A stretch of DNA of 64,000 bases from Amborella trichopoda (taxonomy: Eukaryota; Streptophyta; Magnoliopsida; Amborellales; Amborellaceae), in contig NW_006499705.1 of the NCBI RefSeq assembly GCF_000471905.2, forward strand, positions 5,915,312-5,979,311. Direction: 5' to 3'. Within the stretch, counting starts at the first letter, position 1; each line of letters opens with the position of its first letter. The position numbers and the translations under genes are program-made. Shown piece by piece: positions 22,550-33,937 of this stretch. The notes beneath the pieces were generated by a model, which was not told the origin of the DNA, did no database searches, and saw nothing but the letters and a program-made list of their open reading frames with translations.

Positions 22550-22640
22550 GTTTGTATACTATACGACCATTTATCTTTATCAATGAGATCACAATTATTT
22601 TTAATAATTAGATATTGAATTGGATGGCTTACCGTGATCC
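22550..22640. mobile_element. Left fragment of a family A element
   Basis: GTATACTATACGACCATTTATC followed by GATCACAATTATTTTTAATA and ATTGGATGGCT is the start of family A. The right half is missing. Confidence 0.5.
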
Positions 22641-22986
22641 AGACTTTCTTTTTTTTTTACTTAAGAGTCTACCACTTATAATCTTGCTTTTTTTTAAAAA
22701 AATAAATAAATTAAATAATAGATAAGATGTTAAATATACTGATTTATTTTGGGTGAAAATGTTAAAGAAAAATTGTTTCATGCAAGCTGGACCGCATTTC
22801 TACATTATGCACTCCCCAAAGATGGATGCAAATAGGTGGTCTATTTAAAAACAATTGAAACTAACGACATTAGAGATTATCATGTCCTTAAAAATTGGTC
22901 CAAAAATCCATCTCACAAATAAATTTGTAAGAGTCTTGGCTCATTTCTACATGGACTCATAGAAACGTGTCCATATATTAATATAT

Positions 22987-23330
22987 AGGGTGCAGTTTCT
23001 ATAAAGTTGCAACCTTAAGCAATCCAATTAAAACGCACCTCCAAATTTTATCATAACATGTAATTTTGTTGTAAAAAATTCTTAAGATTATCTTAAAATC
23101 TATTTTTATATCTAATTAGAAATTCTTAAACTCTAAAATCAAAGAGATCTATAGACATATGAAAATCTTGAAAATAAACAGCCTAGATAATGTGTTGCAA
23201 GACGCACTATTTATGAGACTTACAAACTTTTTTTATATGTTCATACATTTAAATGTATGAGATGTTCAGATAAAGGGTTTTTCAACCTTAAAACAGCCGA
23301 TTTTTTAGGTGCATCATATAAACTTTTCCC
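22987..23330. mobile_element. Family B element
   Basis: It starts AGGGTGCAGTTTCTATAAAG then TTGCAACCTTAAGCAATCC and ends AGGTGCATCATATAAACTTT then TCCC. The interior closely follows the copy at 22156-22534. Confidence 0.8.
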
Positions 23331-23559
23331 TAATATATTTACTGGTGTACTTTCGATAAACCTCCCTTTTACTTTTCTCTTTTGGATTTTTTTTTGTTTT
23401 GACCTTCAATCCAATGTTTATGTAAAATGTGAAAAGAAAATTGAAGATTGATTTTCTCGATAAGTGAGAGAAAATAGATTAAGTCTAATTGTTGGATTTA
23501 AACGTGTTAATTTCTCATTTAAAAGCTCAGTTGATTTTTCGACAGAATCAATACCATTA

Positions 23560-24000
23560 GCTCTCTCTCCTCTGTTAATTTCTCAACATCTATCTCTGCT
23601 AAATTTTAAATGCCATTAGCTGTATCGGTCTCTCTCAAGTTTGTGAATTTCGTTTAAACTGCGTATCTCTATTTCTCTCTCTAAACATGTAGAATTCTGC
23701 AAAATCTCACTCTCTCTATAACGAAGAAGAATTCTCCAAAACAAAAGTGGCACCTTTGAAACTTTGAGAATACCAGGAATGTACCTCTTTCTCTCTCCCT
23801 CTGAATCTCATTTCTCAGTGCCATTAGCTGTATCTCTGCGTCTCACTCTCTCTCTCTCTCTCTCTAAAGATGTAGAATTATGTATAAAAAAGAAAAAAAA
23901 AGGGTTAAATTTCTCAATCTGTCTCTCTCTAAAGATGCAGAATTGTGTAAAAATTTCTCACAATATGAAGTGCTTCATCTCATTCTCACACTTCAAATAA
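23560..24000. repeat. CT-rich, locally repeated stretch
   Basis: CT runs alternate with repeated words: GCCATTAGCTGTATC occurs twice, and AAAGATGTAGAATT / AAAGATGCAGAATT pairs occur about 60 bp apart. No gene is supported; open frames here only read through the CT runs. Confidence 0.6.
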
Positions 24001-24286
24001 TCTTTAGCTCAACCCAATCGCCAATACACAGACTATTTTCTTATCTTCAGACCTGTAAAAAGTAAACACACCATATCCCCATAAACCCTAAAATTGCGCT
24101 ATGATATCCCCAAAAAAAGACAGAGAAAATAAACTAAATTCCCAACAAAAAAGATAGAAACCCTAGATAATATAACAGGGCCTAGCAAGCAAACCCTGGA
24201 TCAGCAATTATCAAACTCAAATACGTATAAATACAAACCCTAGAATCCAAGTTATAAGACAAATATTAAGATAAAAGTTCAATTTT

Positions 24287-24715
24287 TCATGCGCAACCAC
24301 AGGAACTACCATAGAGTATCTCCTCTTCACCGATTCCTCTGAAGAGAATATAGCCGATTCCAAGCCCTAAAACCACTGCTATGAAAACACCGCCATTAAA
24401 GGACATCACAGCGAGCATGAGCATGTAGCCTATGGCTGAATTGAGAGAGAAGAGGAAAGCGGAGCCGATCCTCCCGAGAGTGAGCTTCGATGGAACCCCA
24501 GATCTAAGCAGAGGGGCATCAGTTGCAGAGGAATACGAGGTCTTTGAAACGTAAGAGATCTTGAGGCGGAGGCGCTTGTCTTCCATGTACTGGTAAAATG
24601 AGGCAAGGATGAAGCACGCGAGGAGAGAGAGGGAGTAGCTCCCCCATGAATTGGTTTTCCATCCATCGAAGAGGATGGTCACCTGTTTTCCCCAATAGAA
24701 GGTCATGTGCATCAT
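24287..24715 (-). CDS. COPT5: CTR/COPT copper transporter, COPT5 type
   Basis: This encodes a 142-residue copper transporter; Arabidopsis COPT5 is similar in size and exports Cu from the vacuole/prevacuolar compartment. The N terminus MMHMTFYWG is the COPT5-type Met-rich start. Three membrane segments follow at about residues 24-41, 83-104 and 106-126. The second holds the essential MxxxM (Met100-Met104). The third holds GxxxG (Gly117-Gly121). The C terminus ends SSCGCA, giving the CxC copper-binding motif. The gene has no intron, as is usual for this family. The frame is open further upstream to an ATG at 24820, but that part is only CT-repeat translation, so the ATG at 24715 was chosen. The gene looks intact. 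Assignment to COPT5 rather than another COPT rests on the N terminus and linker. Confidence 0.93.
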   Translation of the reverse strand: MMHMTFYWGKQVTILFDGWKTNSWGSYSLSLLACFILASFYQYMEDKRLRLKISYVSKTSYSSATDAPLLRSGVPSKLTLGRIGSAFLFSLNSAIGYMLMLAVMSFNGGVFIAVVLGLGIGYILFRGIGEEEILYGSSCGCA

Positions 24716-24723
24716 CTTTGAAG

Positions 24724-24757
<34 letters not shown>

Positions 24758-24960
24758 AAGTGGCGGTATTGGAGGATAAAAGAGAGAGAGAGGAAGAAAA
24801 TGGCGGATTTGGAGGATCAAAAGAGAGAGAGAGAAGAATTAATGGCGGAATTGAAGGATCAAGAGAGAGAGAGAGAGAGGATTTCCAGGCCTCAGCAATG
24901 GCGAACTGGAAATGGAGGTCAGAAATGGATAATAAAGCCTTTCCAGAAAGAAAATAATAT
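24716..24960 (-). promoter_or_regulatory. GA/CT-rich leader of the COPT5-like gene with tandem repeats
   Basis: A run of about 15 CT dinucleotides (coding strand) lies just before the start codon. Upstream, a unit of about 55 bp combining a GA run with ATGGCGGAxTTGGAGGATCAA-like sequence is repeated about three times (24760-24880). It lies where a 5' leader and promoter are expected; no TATA box was assigned. Confidence 0.5.
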
Positions 24961-25435
24961 CCGAGTAATGACAAAACTACCCCTACCAAACTATCAATGT
25001 CTCGCCCTTACTAAGGAGAAAGTCCCCTAGAGAGAAAAGAATATTAAAAATAACGAAATTGCCCCTAACGAATCCCTAAACGTTTTAAACACTCAACTTC
25101 TAACATCTCTCTCATTCTTAAGCACCTTTCCTTTCGTTGTTTGAAGGGCCAGCAGTCTCTTCATTTACAGGCGTTTTAATTGATTTTTAAAATCTTCAAG
25201 AAAAGCACATTTCATCATTGTGATCCTCAAAACTTTGTTCCAACTAATTTAGATCGACCAAAGGACACATTTTAAATTTAAAAATTTTATTTTTTTATAT
25301 TGATGATCACTATGGATCATGAATGTTTTAAAATTCAGATAAAAAATCCATCTTTAAAATGGACTGTAAAAGGGGAATGATGTGTATATGAGTTGGCAGA
25401 CTCATAAAAACGAATCCCTTCAATTTTTAGGTATG
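24961..25435. other. Upstream intergenic sequence, nothing recognised
   Basis: AT-rich sequence between the COPT5 leader and the LTR element. No gene or repeat ends were found. Confidence 0.5.
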
Positions 25436-25440
25436 TACAA

Positions 25441-27325
25441 TATTAGAGTATGTATATTTATATTGATATATATCATTATGAATATATATATATATATATA
25501 TGGGGCCATATGGGTATGTATCTCTCTTAATTAGATGTCTCTTGATTATGATAAGATTACTTAGTAGTTATCTATAATCGTTGGTATTTATCTTTAATTG
25601 TTAAAGGTCGGGTCTTGTATATTCTTTATTAATTAATCAATATTCTTTATTAATTAATCAATAAAAGAGAGTTCTCTGCTGTGTTTTGAAATAATCTTCC
25701 ATTGGGCCTAAAGCCTAGTTCTTAACATGGTATCAGAGCAGGTTCTCTAGTTCTTAACATGGTATCGGACCATGGTATCAAAGCAGGTTCTCTCTAATCT
25801 TTTTTGAGCCTTTGGTTCTTAACATGGTATCAGAGCAGGTTCTCTCTGATCTTCTTTGGGCCTTTGGGTCTTCTATTCTTAACATGATATCAAAGCAGGT
25901 TCTCTATGATCTTCTTTGGGCATTCTGTGATCAGCGCTTGGGCCTTCTTTGCGATATATGTATTCTTTGCAATCGACAATATATGTGTTATTTGCAATCT
26001 ATGAAATATCTGTTTCGCCTCTCTAGTTTGAGATCCCGATAAACCACACCTTGGAGATGATAGAACGCAACCACACTTATGATTTGGACCATGACAAACT
26101 TTGCATCATCTTCTGATTATTTTCCACCCCTCACCAATATTCAATCGAAAAGCTCCCCTCCTTTGCACAACTCCATCACTCCATCACTTAGTCATGGTCT
26201 TCATAGACATCATAAAATTGCACCAAATTCTTATGCCTTGAAAGGGCCCTCAAAATTTTCACTTCTCTTCTTACATTCTCAATGGCTATGGTTATCGTCA
26301 TCTTTGATTTGGGGACGATCTTAACAGCCACCTCCCTACACTTCAGCTCCCCTTTCTTCACATTCGCCAAACAAGTATAGCAAAAATGCCCCCACCCAAT
26401 TTCCTCCCCAGTCTCATTATTTGTTTTAAAATGCTTCAAGAACCCAAAGATTTTATCCAACCCCAGTTTCGCCTCTCACGCTTCTTTGATCTCTATATGT
26501 TTTTTTGCGACCTACCTGGACATCTCTATTTGGTCTTCTGCGACCTACCCGGACTTCTCTGATCGCTGTTTGGTTCTTGAGGTAAACCATTGATGTCGTG
26601 CTCCCTGTTGGGTTCCTGCGGTAACGGAGGTCTTCTGCGACCTACCGAACTTATCTGTAAAACAGCCTTTCTCATTGTTCTGACCTGTGTTCTAGACTGT
26701 GAGTTGTTGAATCTATCTCGATTCCTGACTGAGTTCCCTTAGCTCTTCTAAGAGACCACTACTTCCTTTCGGTTCCTTACTAAGTTCTCTTAGCTCTTCC
26801 AAGCGACCACTACTTCCTCTGTGCTTCTTCTTCAAGCAAGAGAACACTTCTTATTCAAGCAAGAGACCATTGTTTCTTCTGTACTTCTTCTTCAAGCAAG
26901 ATACCACTGCTTCTATTGGTCACGTCATGCACGTGAAGACTTAAAGATCCAACTCGTTTGTCTATGCAATTTTTATAAAAGCATCATGAGTTTGAGGGAG
27001 AGTATTAGAATATGTATATCTATATTGATATGCATCATTATTAATATATATTGAATATATATATATCATCTCTTGATTATATGGGTATATATCTTGAAGG
27101 TCATATGGGTATATATATCTTAATTAGGTGTCTCTTGATTATAATAAGATTAGTTAGTAGTTAATCGTAACCGTTGATATTTATCTTTAATTGTTTCTGA
27201 CCGTATATTTATGCTTGTATATTTTTTTATTAATCAATCAATAAAAAGAGAATTTTTTGCAGTATTCTGAAATAATCTTTCATAGAGTCTTAAGGCCCAA
27301 ATATAAAGAAATACAGTTATTAACA
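25441..27325 (+). mobile_element. Short non-autonomous copia-like LTR element, decayed, with a captured kinase fragment
   Basis: Two similar direct repeats, 25441-25727 (about 287 bp) and 27003-27325 (about 323 bp), both start TATTAGA and end TTAACA. They are flanked by the 5-bp duplication TACAA (25436-25440, 27326-27330). The left repeat is followed at once by TGGTATCAGAGC, the initiator-Met tRNA primer site used by many copia elements; this site recurs several times downstream. A purine tract GTTTGAGGGAGAG precedes the right repeat. The interior of about 1.3 kb holds no gag or pol, so the element depended on others. The LTRs differ by substitutions and indels, so it is not recent. It is broken. 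Confidence 0.85.
26020..26460 (-). pseudogene. Captured fragment of a CDPK-related kinase (CRK) inside the LTR element
   Basis: On the strand opposite to the element, translation gives the N-lobe of a CDPK-related protein kinase: [10 protein letters not shown], then [12 protein letters not shown] at the Gly-rich loop, [11 protein letters not shown] with the ATP-binding Lys, and [11 protein letters not shown] with the alpha-C Glu. Downstream pieces read ELCKGGELFD, SEDDAK, and HLQGVV leading into RDLK. About 145 codons are covered, with no start and no C-lobe, and the fragment is not functional. Its position between the two LTRs shows it was picked up by the element. Confidence 0.8.
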
Positions 27326-27787
27326 TACAATCACCAAAATGGAGATTTTTAATAAAAAATTTTAAAAAATAATAATAAATTTTTGAAAATTAAACTCGTG
27401 TGGAAATAAAAATAAATGGTCTGTGACAAGCCCTTAAATTTAACACGTCCTTAGAAACGAATTTTCCTAATTGTGATGATACCCTTTGTAATGTACTTTT
27501 CATAGATCGTACACTTCTGTACTAAAAGAAAAAGTAACCACTAGAGGACACTGTGCGGTACTAAAGCGTACTGTACAAGAAAACACCACTGTACCACAAA
27601 TGGAAATGCTATTTTGGGGCGATCATCTAATGAGCCAGGCTCTTTGGGAGTTAGATGAGCTGGTTAATCTTAACCATCCTTTTCTTTCTAAAGAAATGTC
27701 AGCTAATCTTGAACCTTGTCACATGCCACGAGAATGATATGTACAGTCAAGGAAAAAATGTTAAGGAGTCAATCTTGTATTATAAAT
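27326..27787. other. Intergenic sequence, nothing recognised
   Basis: AT-rich sequence between the LTR element and a family C element. No gene or repeat ends were seen. Confidence 0.5.
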
Positions 27788-28121
27788 AGGGGTGGCAATG
27801 GACCCCCACCCAGCCCAGGACCCAAGGGGTAGACCCCATGGGAGTTCGGGTATAGGTCCAACAATTGGATCCTGCAGGTCAGGTCTCGATCCAAATCTTG
27901 TGTCTCGATCCAAATCTTGGACTTGAACACTATCCAGGTCTGGGTCTGATTATATTTTTTGGGTCTCGATAAATGAAGTATATTTAAATATAGTTATATG
28001 CATAGATACTTTCATTTTTGGGTCGGGTCTGGGTCTGGGTCCGGGTCCCGGTTTAGGTCTGCTGAAACGGGATCTGGGTCCCATATCATTTTTCGGGTCT
28101 AGGCCGACCCGTTGCCACCCA
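27788..28121. mobile_element. Family C element
   Basis: It starts AGGGGTGGCAATGGACCC and ends GACCCGTTGCCACCC, an inverted pair. The interior repeats GGGTCTGGGTC-type words and has an AT-rich middle. Confidence 0.75.
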
Positions 28122-28124
28122 TAA

Positions 28125-28470
28125 CTATAAAGGTAAGACTGACCTCTTCAAACCATTGGAAAAACACTTTCTGACATTGAAAACCCCTTCAATCGAGTAG
28201 CTTGACCTTGAGATGTATAGTTACGAAGAAAGATTTTAAGTACTAAAAATTAACGCATCTTGTAAGACATTATAAAAGGTTTTCAAATGTTCACAGATCT
28301 ACATAATCCGCATGATTTTCGGAGCTTGAAATTTCATAATAAGGGTTGCTAGACTTTTAAACCATCATAGGAGTTTCAGCACACTGGGACTGCATCTTCT
28401 GGTACTGTTTGTGGAAGTCTTTTACTTTGATTATTTCAGTTTGACAGCTTATATAAACCACACCCATGAC
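28125..28470. mobile_element. Family B element, diverged
   Basis: The right end TTTGATTATTTCAGTTTGAC then AGCTTATATAAACCACACCC matches the family. The interior has CGCATCTTGTAAGACATTAT. The left end is worn. Confidence 0.55.
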
Positions 28471-30680
28471 TAAATCCCACCAACTCAAAACACTCAAAGA
28501 TACCTATGGCTGATCTAATCCTCAAATGGGCCTGATTCATTTGATTATTTTGCAAATTCTATTAAACCCAGTTGCATGATAATTTGGAGACCCTATACAA
28601 TTCGTCGAGTATAAAAGGGCTAAAAACATATCACCCAGTGGGATGAGAATAATTATTCATCCCTCTGCGCAAATTCAAGACAATGCTTTTGCAGACCTTC
28701 AGCTATCGATAGATCCTGGTTGTCTAATAGCACATGCGATCGCTTGGGGTGAAAGCTCCACAGTCAATGATAGACCCTGGCCGTTTGATTTTATTTACTT
28801 TTTTAAATCAAAGGTAAATGGTCTCATTGCATACTTTCCCTAATTTATATGCTCTTGGTGTCAACCCATTGGAGATCCAACAAAACACAAGTTGCCCTGA
28901 TTTAAGCAACTGGTGAGAGTGAGACCCACACTGGCTGATTCAATCACCAGTTCACCACAAAGATGCCACTTAAGAGGACTATCTTTTCATGTTTTGTCTT
29001 TGTATTGTTCACAAGGGGCACTTCTATCAATTGCACAAATGTTCTTGTATAAATAGGATGTAATCTCTCATTCTCAGTAAGTGAAGCCCATAACAACTGT
29101 TCAATCTCATAAGATTAGCGACCAAATGACACATTAATAATAGAGACATATCTAACAAGGTCAGCAACCAATAGAATCCCAATCTGGCTACAATATCCAT
29201 TTGTCAATGGTTTTGGTGAATAAATTTTTGCCTTCTCTATTTGCCGTATATTCATAAGGCTTGGAGTTAAAAATAGAAGTCCCTGCATATGCATCATACA
29301 GTTGTTTGGGAAACCATTGTTGTTTTCTATAGTGTAAAAACCAGTGAACTTATTCCATGTCAGAAAAATAGCCCAAGCCCACTCAAGTCCTTCAGTAGGA
29401 AAGTTTACAAGTGAGAATTCCAGATACATCCAAGTTTTTTCTTATACACATATACTTCAGATATATGAAAAGCAGGCAATGGCTTTATTTAGATTTTCAA
29501 AAATTTGAATATTTTAATTTTGTTTTGTCAAATAGACCCCAAATGATGTTTCCCAATGTGGTAGAATTGTTGCATGACATACTAACTAGGTGGTCTCAAA
29601 TCCCATTACAAATATTTTCGGTTCTTCTCAAAATTTTCAAACACAGTTTGAGAAACTTGTGAAGTTTTTAGTCCAGTTGGTTTCTGATATGACTGAGTCG
29701 GCCGCCAAGTTTCAGTTTTTTAAAACTGGGCAAAACTAAGGCATCGGAGTCATTTGTCTCCCGATATTGGTATGTAAGCCTTAGAGGCCTTTCTAGTCAA
29801 TCCAAACACAGTAACAAAGTCTAGCCCAATCAATTTAGACCCACAAGCCACAAGAAGAAAAAATTCACCTCAATAAATAACATTAATTATCGGAAGGTCC
29901 AAAATGCCTAACACCCCACACCCAACAAGAACATAGCTTTGAGCAAGACTTGGAACCCATAAATGCTTTAGTAACAACAGTAAGCATCATTGGAGGTTTG
30001 AGAATTCGACAAATTAAGCATGTTGTGCATGCCCACCACAAAAAGTAAGTGTTTCAACTTACAGTAGTTCAGAAGTAAACAACTGGTTTATATACGTACG
30101 GTACATAAAAAACATTTGAGGAAACAGACCTATGCATGATATCAAAATCTAATTCATATGTTTCTGGAATAATGACATATACAAAGTCTGCACTTTGGTG
30201 TATCTTACAAAGAATACAAATACATTACCAATGAGGAAAAAAAAATTGGGGAAATCAATGGCCCTGCCAGTTTTGGTAATTATCAGTGACTAACCTTGGC
30301 AACAATAGCTCTGAAGATATAGGAAATTTATCCAAATTGATCAGTAAATTTCTGCAAGATCTGTTTTACAGAATAATAAGCATTTTCTGCTTGAGAGAAT
30401 ACTAAAAGGGCTGGCAGTATTATTTTATAAACTAGACTAAATTCCCAATACTCGTTGAGATTTTTCAGACATCATGCTTCATGTTCGTCCAGAACTACAA
30501 CCATCACATGCACTCAAGTTCCTATTTCATTATGCAGTAATATCCAGAGTCCGGACTAAATGAAACAATAATTTTTTAGTACAATCATAAGCTTTGAGAC
30601 TTGGTTGTCAACTCATGAGGATCATCAATAAATAAATTACTCTTTGCCGACAATGACTACATAGGTGATTCAAAACATAT
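28471..30680. other. Intergenic sequence with one family A right end
   Basis: Near 28800-28845 the sequence ATCAAAGGTAAATGGTCTCA then TTGCATACTTTCCC is a family A right end; its left end is not evident. The rest shows no supported gene. A 104-codon open frame on the minus strand (29115-29429) has no recognisable domain and is probably chance. Confidence 0.5.
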
Positions 30681-30772
30681 GAAGACATCCAATAAAATTG
30701 GAATGATACAGAGAAGATTAGCATGGTCCCTGCGCAAAGATGACACACAAACCAAGAAATGGTCCAAATTTT
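30681..30772 (+). pseudogene. U6 spliceosomal snRNA pseudogene
   Basis: The sequence follows plant U6 closely. GATACAGAGAAGATTAGCAT, the core that pairs with U4, U2 and the 5' splice site, is intact, followed by TGCGCAAAGATGACA and AGAAATGGTCCAAATTTT. The first 10-12 bases (the GTCCCTTCGG stem) are replaced by unrelated sequence, and the copy differs at several other sites. There is no plant upstream sequence element (TCCCACATCG) or TATA box at the expected spacing. The Pol III terminator is only TTTT followed by ATC. It is probably a dead copy. Confidence 0.88.
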
Positions 30773-31093
30773 ATCATAGTAACTAAAAAAACATATGGAA
30801 TATGACTGAAACAAAGTATCTAAGCAATGTACACAATAGTAATTCTACTGGTGGGAATATATAAGCAATGGTTGAAAATATATTTAATCGCAGTTAATTC
30901 TTACTATTAATCTGGATGATTTATGAATGGTCTCAAAAACATTTTCTTACAGATTCTACTTGAACTAATGACACAGAAAACTGTTCATAGTCATATACGT
31001 TCCCACATGCACATGATCTCTGACCACATAATACACTATATCAAACTTACAATTGATAATCACCATTTTTAATCCAATATATTACAATCAAGG

Positions 31094-33133
31094 TCAATAC
31101 AAATCAGTTGCTGACATAACCCCAGCAACATTGCCGACCCTGACAATAAGGAAAAGTACATAGAGCAATATAAGACCGATTCCCAATAGCCTGTTCGGGC
31201 GCATGTCATTCCTTAGCAAAATAATGAGGGCCCAAGAGAGCCCAGACATTAGAAATCCCAGAGTATAGAACAGGCTGCTATCTTTTGGAATGATGTATGG
31301 TGCAGGCCTACTTGACAAGGTACTAAGCAACATTGAAGCCCCCAACCCGATAAGTGTATTAAACATTGGCCCTGCATAGCATCCCGAGAGAGCAATTTGA
31401 ACACCATCTCCACCATTCATGGCCAAAACAACATTCGACATCAAATCACCCATTGAATTACCCCATGCCAATAAAGTCACTGCAAGGATCGAGGGGTTAA
31501 TTCCCAAAATCACCCCCAATGCAACAAGGAGAGCTACGAGCTCATTAGCAATGATGTAGAACCAAACGATGCTCATAACAAACCCTCCACAAACCCAGGG
31601 AAACAGAAACTTACGAGGAGGGTGCCCTGAATTGGTAAAGAAAAATGCCAAAGTTCCAAATGTGGCCCCCAGAACAACCCCAATCACATAGACAAGCTTT
31701 CCAGTACCTGAGAGAGGAGTTTCTTGGGCATTCCAGAGCAGAGCAAGAAGAATCGGACTCCATGTGGCACTTGCAATAGCATAGTTTTTTGACCATCTCT
31801 CTTCCTCGACAATGGGTATTGTCAATCTTCTTGGCAAGGTTAATGGGAACTCGAGCACATATAAAAGTATTTTCGAACAAGACAACCTCGAATCCTCATC
31901 TTCCCCATCTTCACTCCATCCCCAAAGAGGCCTTGGCTTGTCAATCACACTCTTGATCATCTGGTTAGAATATATAGCAACATTCGAAGCCCACATCCAT
32001 TGAGGCAAAGTGGCTCGAATATGGGCTGCTTCAGAAGGGAAATCTCCATCTACTTCCATATCCAACAAAGAGGTATAAGAAGAATCATCCTCTCCAGTAC
32101 CAAATATGCTTCCCCTTAGAGGAAGCAAAGGCATAACCACATCTAACCTCAAACGCCGAGCATGTTTCCTCAGTATTTCATTTGCAGCCACAAAAAATGC
32201 ATAGAGGACGTATATTGAAAGAAACACAATTGCACCCCAAATGCTCACCTTACCCACGAGCAAAATTACAGAAAGTGAAACAAGTGTAAAAAGGTAAAAA
32301 CCCACATCACGGATGAAGCATTGACGATCTATCCGCGCTTGTGTCCCAGCGACACAAAGAGAAACAGTTCCTGCAACTATACAAATGACAAAAACGCCCC
32401 CACCAAGAACACTATTCAAACCCACCTCACCAGCTCCTGAACCCACAAAGGCAGCTATGCTGGCAAATACATCAGGTGCCCCATTTCCAAGAGGAAGAAG
32501 AGAGACCCCTGCAACTGTTGGAGCGAGCTTTAATAGCCTCGAAAGCTTCTCTAAGGAGCAGCAGAAGTAATCAGCTGCTGTGTTACCCAACATATAGAAC
32601 AAGGCCAAAAGCCATACACCAAGAACTGTATAGCCAAACCATGGCCAATTCTCACAGGTACAGTAAAAAAATGTCAAGTATTCAAAGAACCCACCTGATA
32701 GGCATTGATTATGAGACCTTAGAAACTCACATTGGCTCTTATATCCATGATGTTCAGCCAAGCCTGTGCATCCTGAGATGATCTCAACCTCCAAATTATT
32801 GGTGATTTCAAACGAAGATGAATTTAACGTGTTATTGGGAGTTATTTCCAGAGCTCTCCCATTATTTTCTTGAAGATGGCGATTTCTCAATGAATTTCTC
32901 TCTCCATGAATGCTTTCTAATCTAATTTGATCCGATTTCTCGAATCTTTGAACTTTTGAAATCTCAATTCTATTGCTACTTTGACTCCATGGTGACGAAA
33001 TTATCAAAGACTGGCGTCTGAGAAACATTGGATTTTTCACTACATCTTCCTGGTTGTAAAAGTAAACTAACAAGACTAGGGCACAAGATATGTTGAAAAT
33101 TCTACGAAAACAGGACCCAAGGCGAGCTCCCAT
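31094..33133 (-). CDS. CCX: Cation/calcium exchanger (CCX family), intronless
   Basis: This encodes a 679-residue member of the CaCA exchanger superfamily, CCX branch, which moves Na+, K+ or Ca2+ across endomembranes or the plasma membrane. Both alpha-repeat signatures are present: [14 protein letters not shown] (residues 216-229) and [10 protein letters not shown] (558-567), each inside a Na/Ca-exchanger domain (about 170-315 and 480-665). About a dozen hydrophobic helices can be counted, including an N-terminal one at 12-25. The central loop holds an acidic patch, SEDGEDEDS (407-415). The pre-domain region has paired Cys residues ([11 protein letters not shown]), typical of CCX. The length is slightly above the Arabidopsis members (roughly 550-650) because of a longer N-terminal region. 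The gene has no intron and looks intact. Which CCX paralogue it is cannot be settled from sequence alone. The U6 pseudogene lies 320 bp downstream. Confidence 0.95.
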   Translation of the reverse strand: MGARLGSCFRRIFNISCALVLLVYFYNQEDVVKNPMFLRRQSLIISSPWSQSSNRIEISKVQRFEKSDQIRLESIHGERNSLRNRHLQENNGRALEITPNNTLNSSSFEITNNLEVEIISGCTGLAEHHGYKSQCEFLRSHNQCLSGGFFEYLTFFYCTCENWPWFGYTVLGVWLLALFYMLGNTAADYFCCSLEKLSRLLKLAPTVAGVSLLPLGNGAPDVFASIAAFVGSGAGEVGLNSVLGGGVFVICIVAGTVSLCVAGTQARIDRQCFIRDVGFYLFTLVSLSVILLVGKVSIWGAIVFLSIYVLYAFFVAANEILRKHARRLRLDVVMPLLPLRGSIFGTGEDDSSYTSLLDMEVDGDFPSEAAHIRATLPQWMWASNVAIYSNQMIKSVIDKPRPLWGWSEDGEDEDSRLSCSKILLYVLEFPLTLPRRLTIPIVEEERWSKNYAIASATWSPILLALLWNAQETPLSGTGKLVYVIGVVLGATFGTLAFFFTNSGHPPRKFLFPWVCGGFVMSIVWFYIIANELVALLVALGVILGINPSILAVTLLAWGNSMGDLMSNVVLAMNGGDGVQIALSGCYAGPMFNTLIGLGASMLLSTLSSRPAPYIIPKDSSLFYTLGFLMSGLSWALIILLRNDMRPNRLLGIGLILLYVLFLIVRVGNVAGVMSATDLY

Positions 33134-33930
33134 GTCTCAAACACTAGAACTCCAAAGAATCAGAAATTGAAGAAATCCAAGGCTGCCAAAAAGGAGAAAA
33201 TAGACGGAGGAAACGTAGCTTGAACCCTGCAAATTCCCTCATATCATGACATGATTCTGGGCCCTAATTTGAGAACGAACAAAGAAACCCTAGAACATCA
33301 TATAGCCATGGACTATAGATAAACACTTACGGAAAAAGAAGCAGTCTTTCAATAGTTAGGTCATTAAGCTTTCGCCGATTCAATCTGAGAAGAAGTAATA
33401 CGGGGTAAAAGTGAGCTAAGAATTGCGAATTGTACCTTGACTGGTTGTTACAGAAAGGGGAAGGTTCGCAGTGGCTTCTCTGGTAAACCAATTGACATGT
33501 CTCTCTCTACATTCTCTTACTTCAAATCTCTCTCTTTCCACGTATATTTCTGTCCCCCTGTAGAGTTACCCCTCTCTCACTCTCTCTCTCTCTCTCTCTA
33601 GGTTGCAGAAGAAGAATAGAGAGAGAAAATGAAGAGACCATGGCTATGCGAAATTTTGTATCAGCCCCTCTGATTAGGAGAGGAAAAGTTACAGTACGCC
33701 TCGTGATCACGAGAATATCTAGTCATGAGATTTGCCACCGTCCTTTTGAGAGGTTACATGGAGTCTAAGGATGTGCTGCTCCTGTGGGAGCCTACTGTCC
33801 ATTTACGCCCTCCGGTAAATCTAAAGGTTAAGAGAGGAAGATCTACCAATGCCTCAACATTACTGTTACTATGTATTTCATGTGTCATTAGAATTACAGT
33901 ATGAGTCACCGGATTTTATTTTGGATTGTT
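33134..33930 (-). promoter_or_regulatory. CCX 5' leader and promoter region with CT tract
   Basis: This spacer upstream of the CCX ATG holds a CT/GA microsatellite at about 33575-33600 and shorter CT runs at 33500-33535. Its extent as transcribed leader is unknown. No other gene was seen. Confidence 0.4.
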
Positions 33931-33937
33931 TAAAAAA

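Noticed and set aside
24646-24957. 103-codon plus-strand frame opposite the COPT5 leader
   Set aside because: It is RERERE low complexity from the GA tract, antisense to a clear gene.
24519-24989. 156-codon minus-strand frame overlapping the copper transporter
   Set aside because: It is in another frame of the COPT5 gene and its CT-rich leader. The sequence is Ser/Leu low complexity.
29115-29429. 104-codon minus-strand frame as a gene
   Set aside because: No domain, no splice partners, and composition like the surrounding spacer.
30681-30772. Functional U6 snRNA gene
   Set aside because: It lacks the 5' stem, the upstream sequence element, the TATA box and a proper T-run.
31812-32781. Plus-strand frames opposite the CCX gene
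   Set aside because: They are antisense shadows of a well-supported 679-codon gene.
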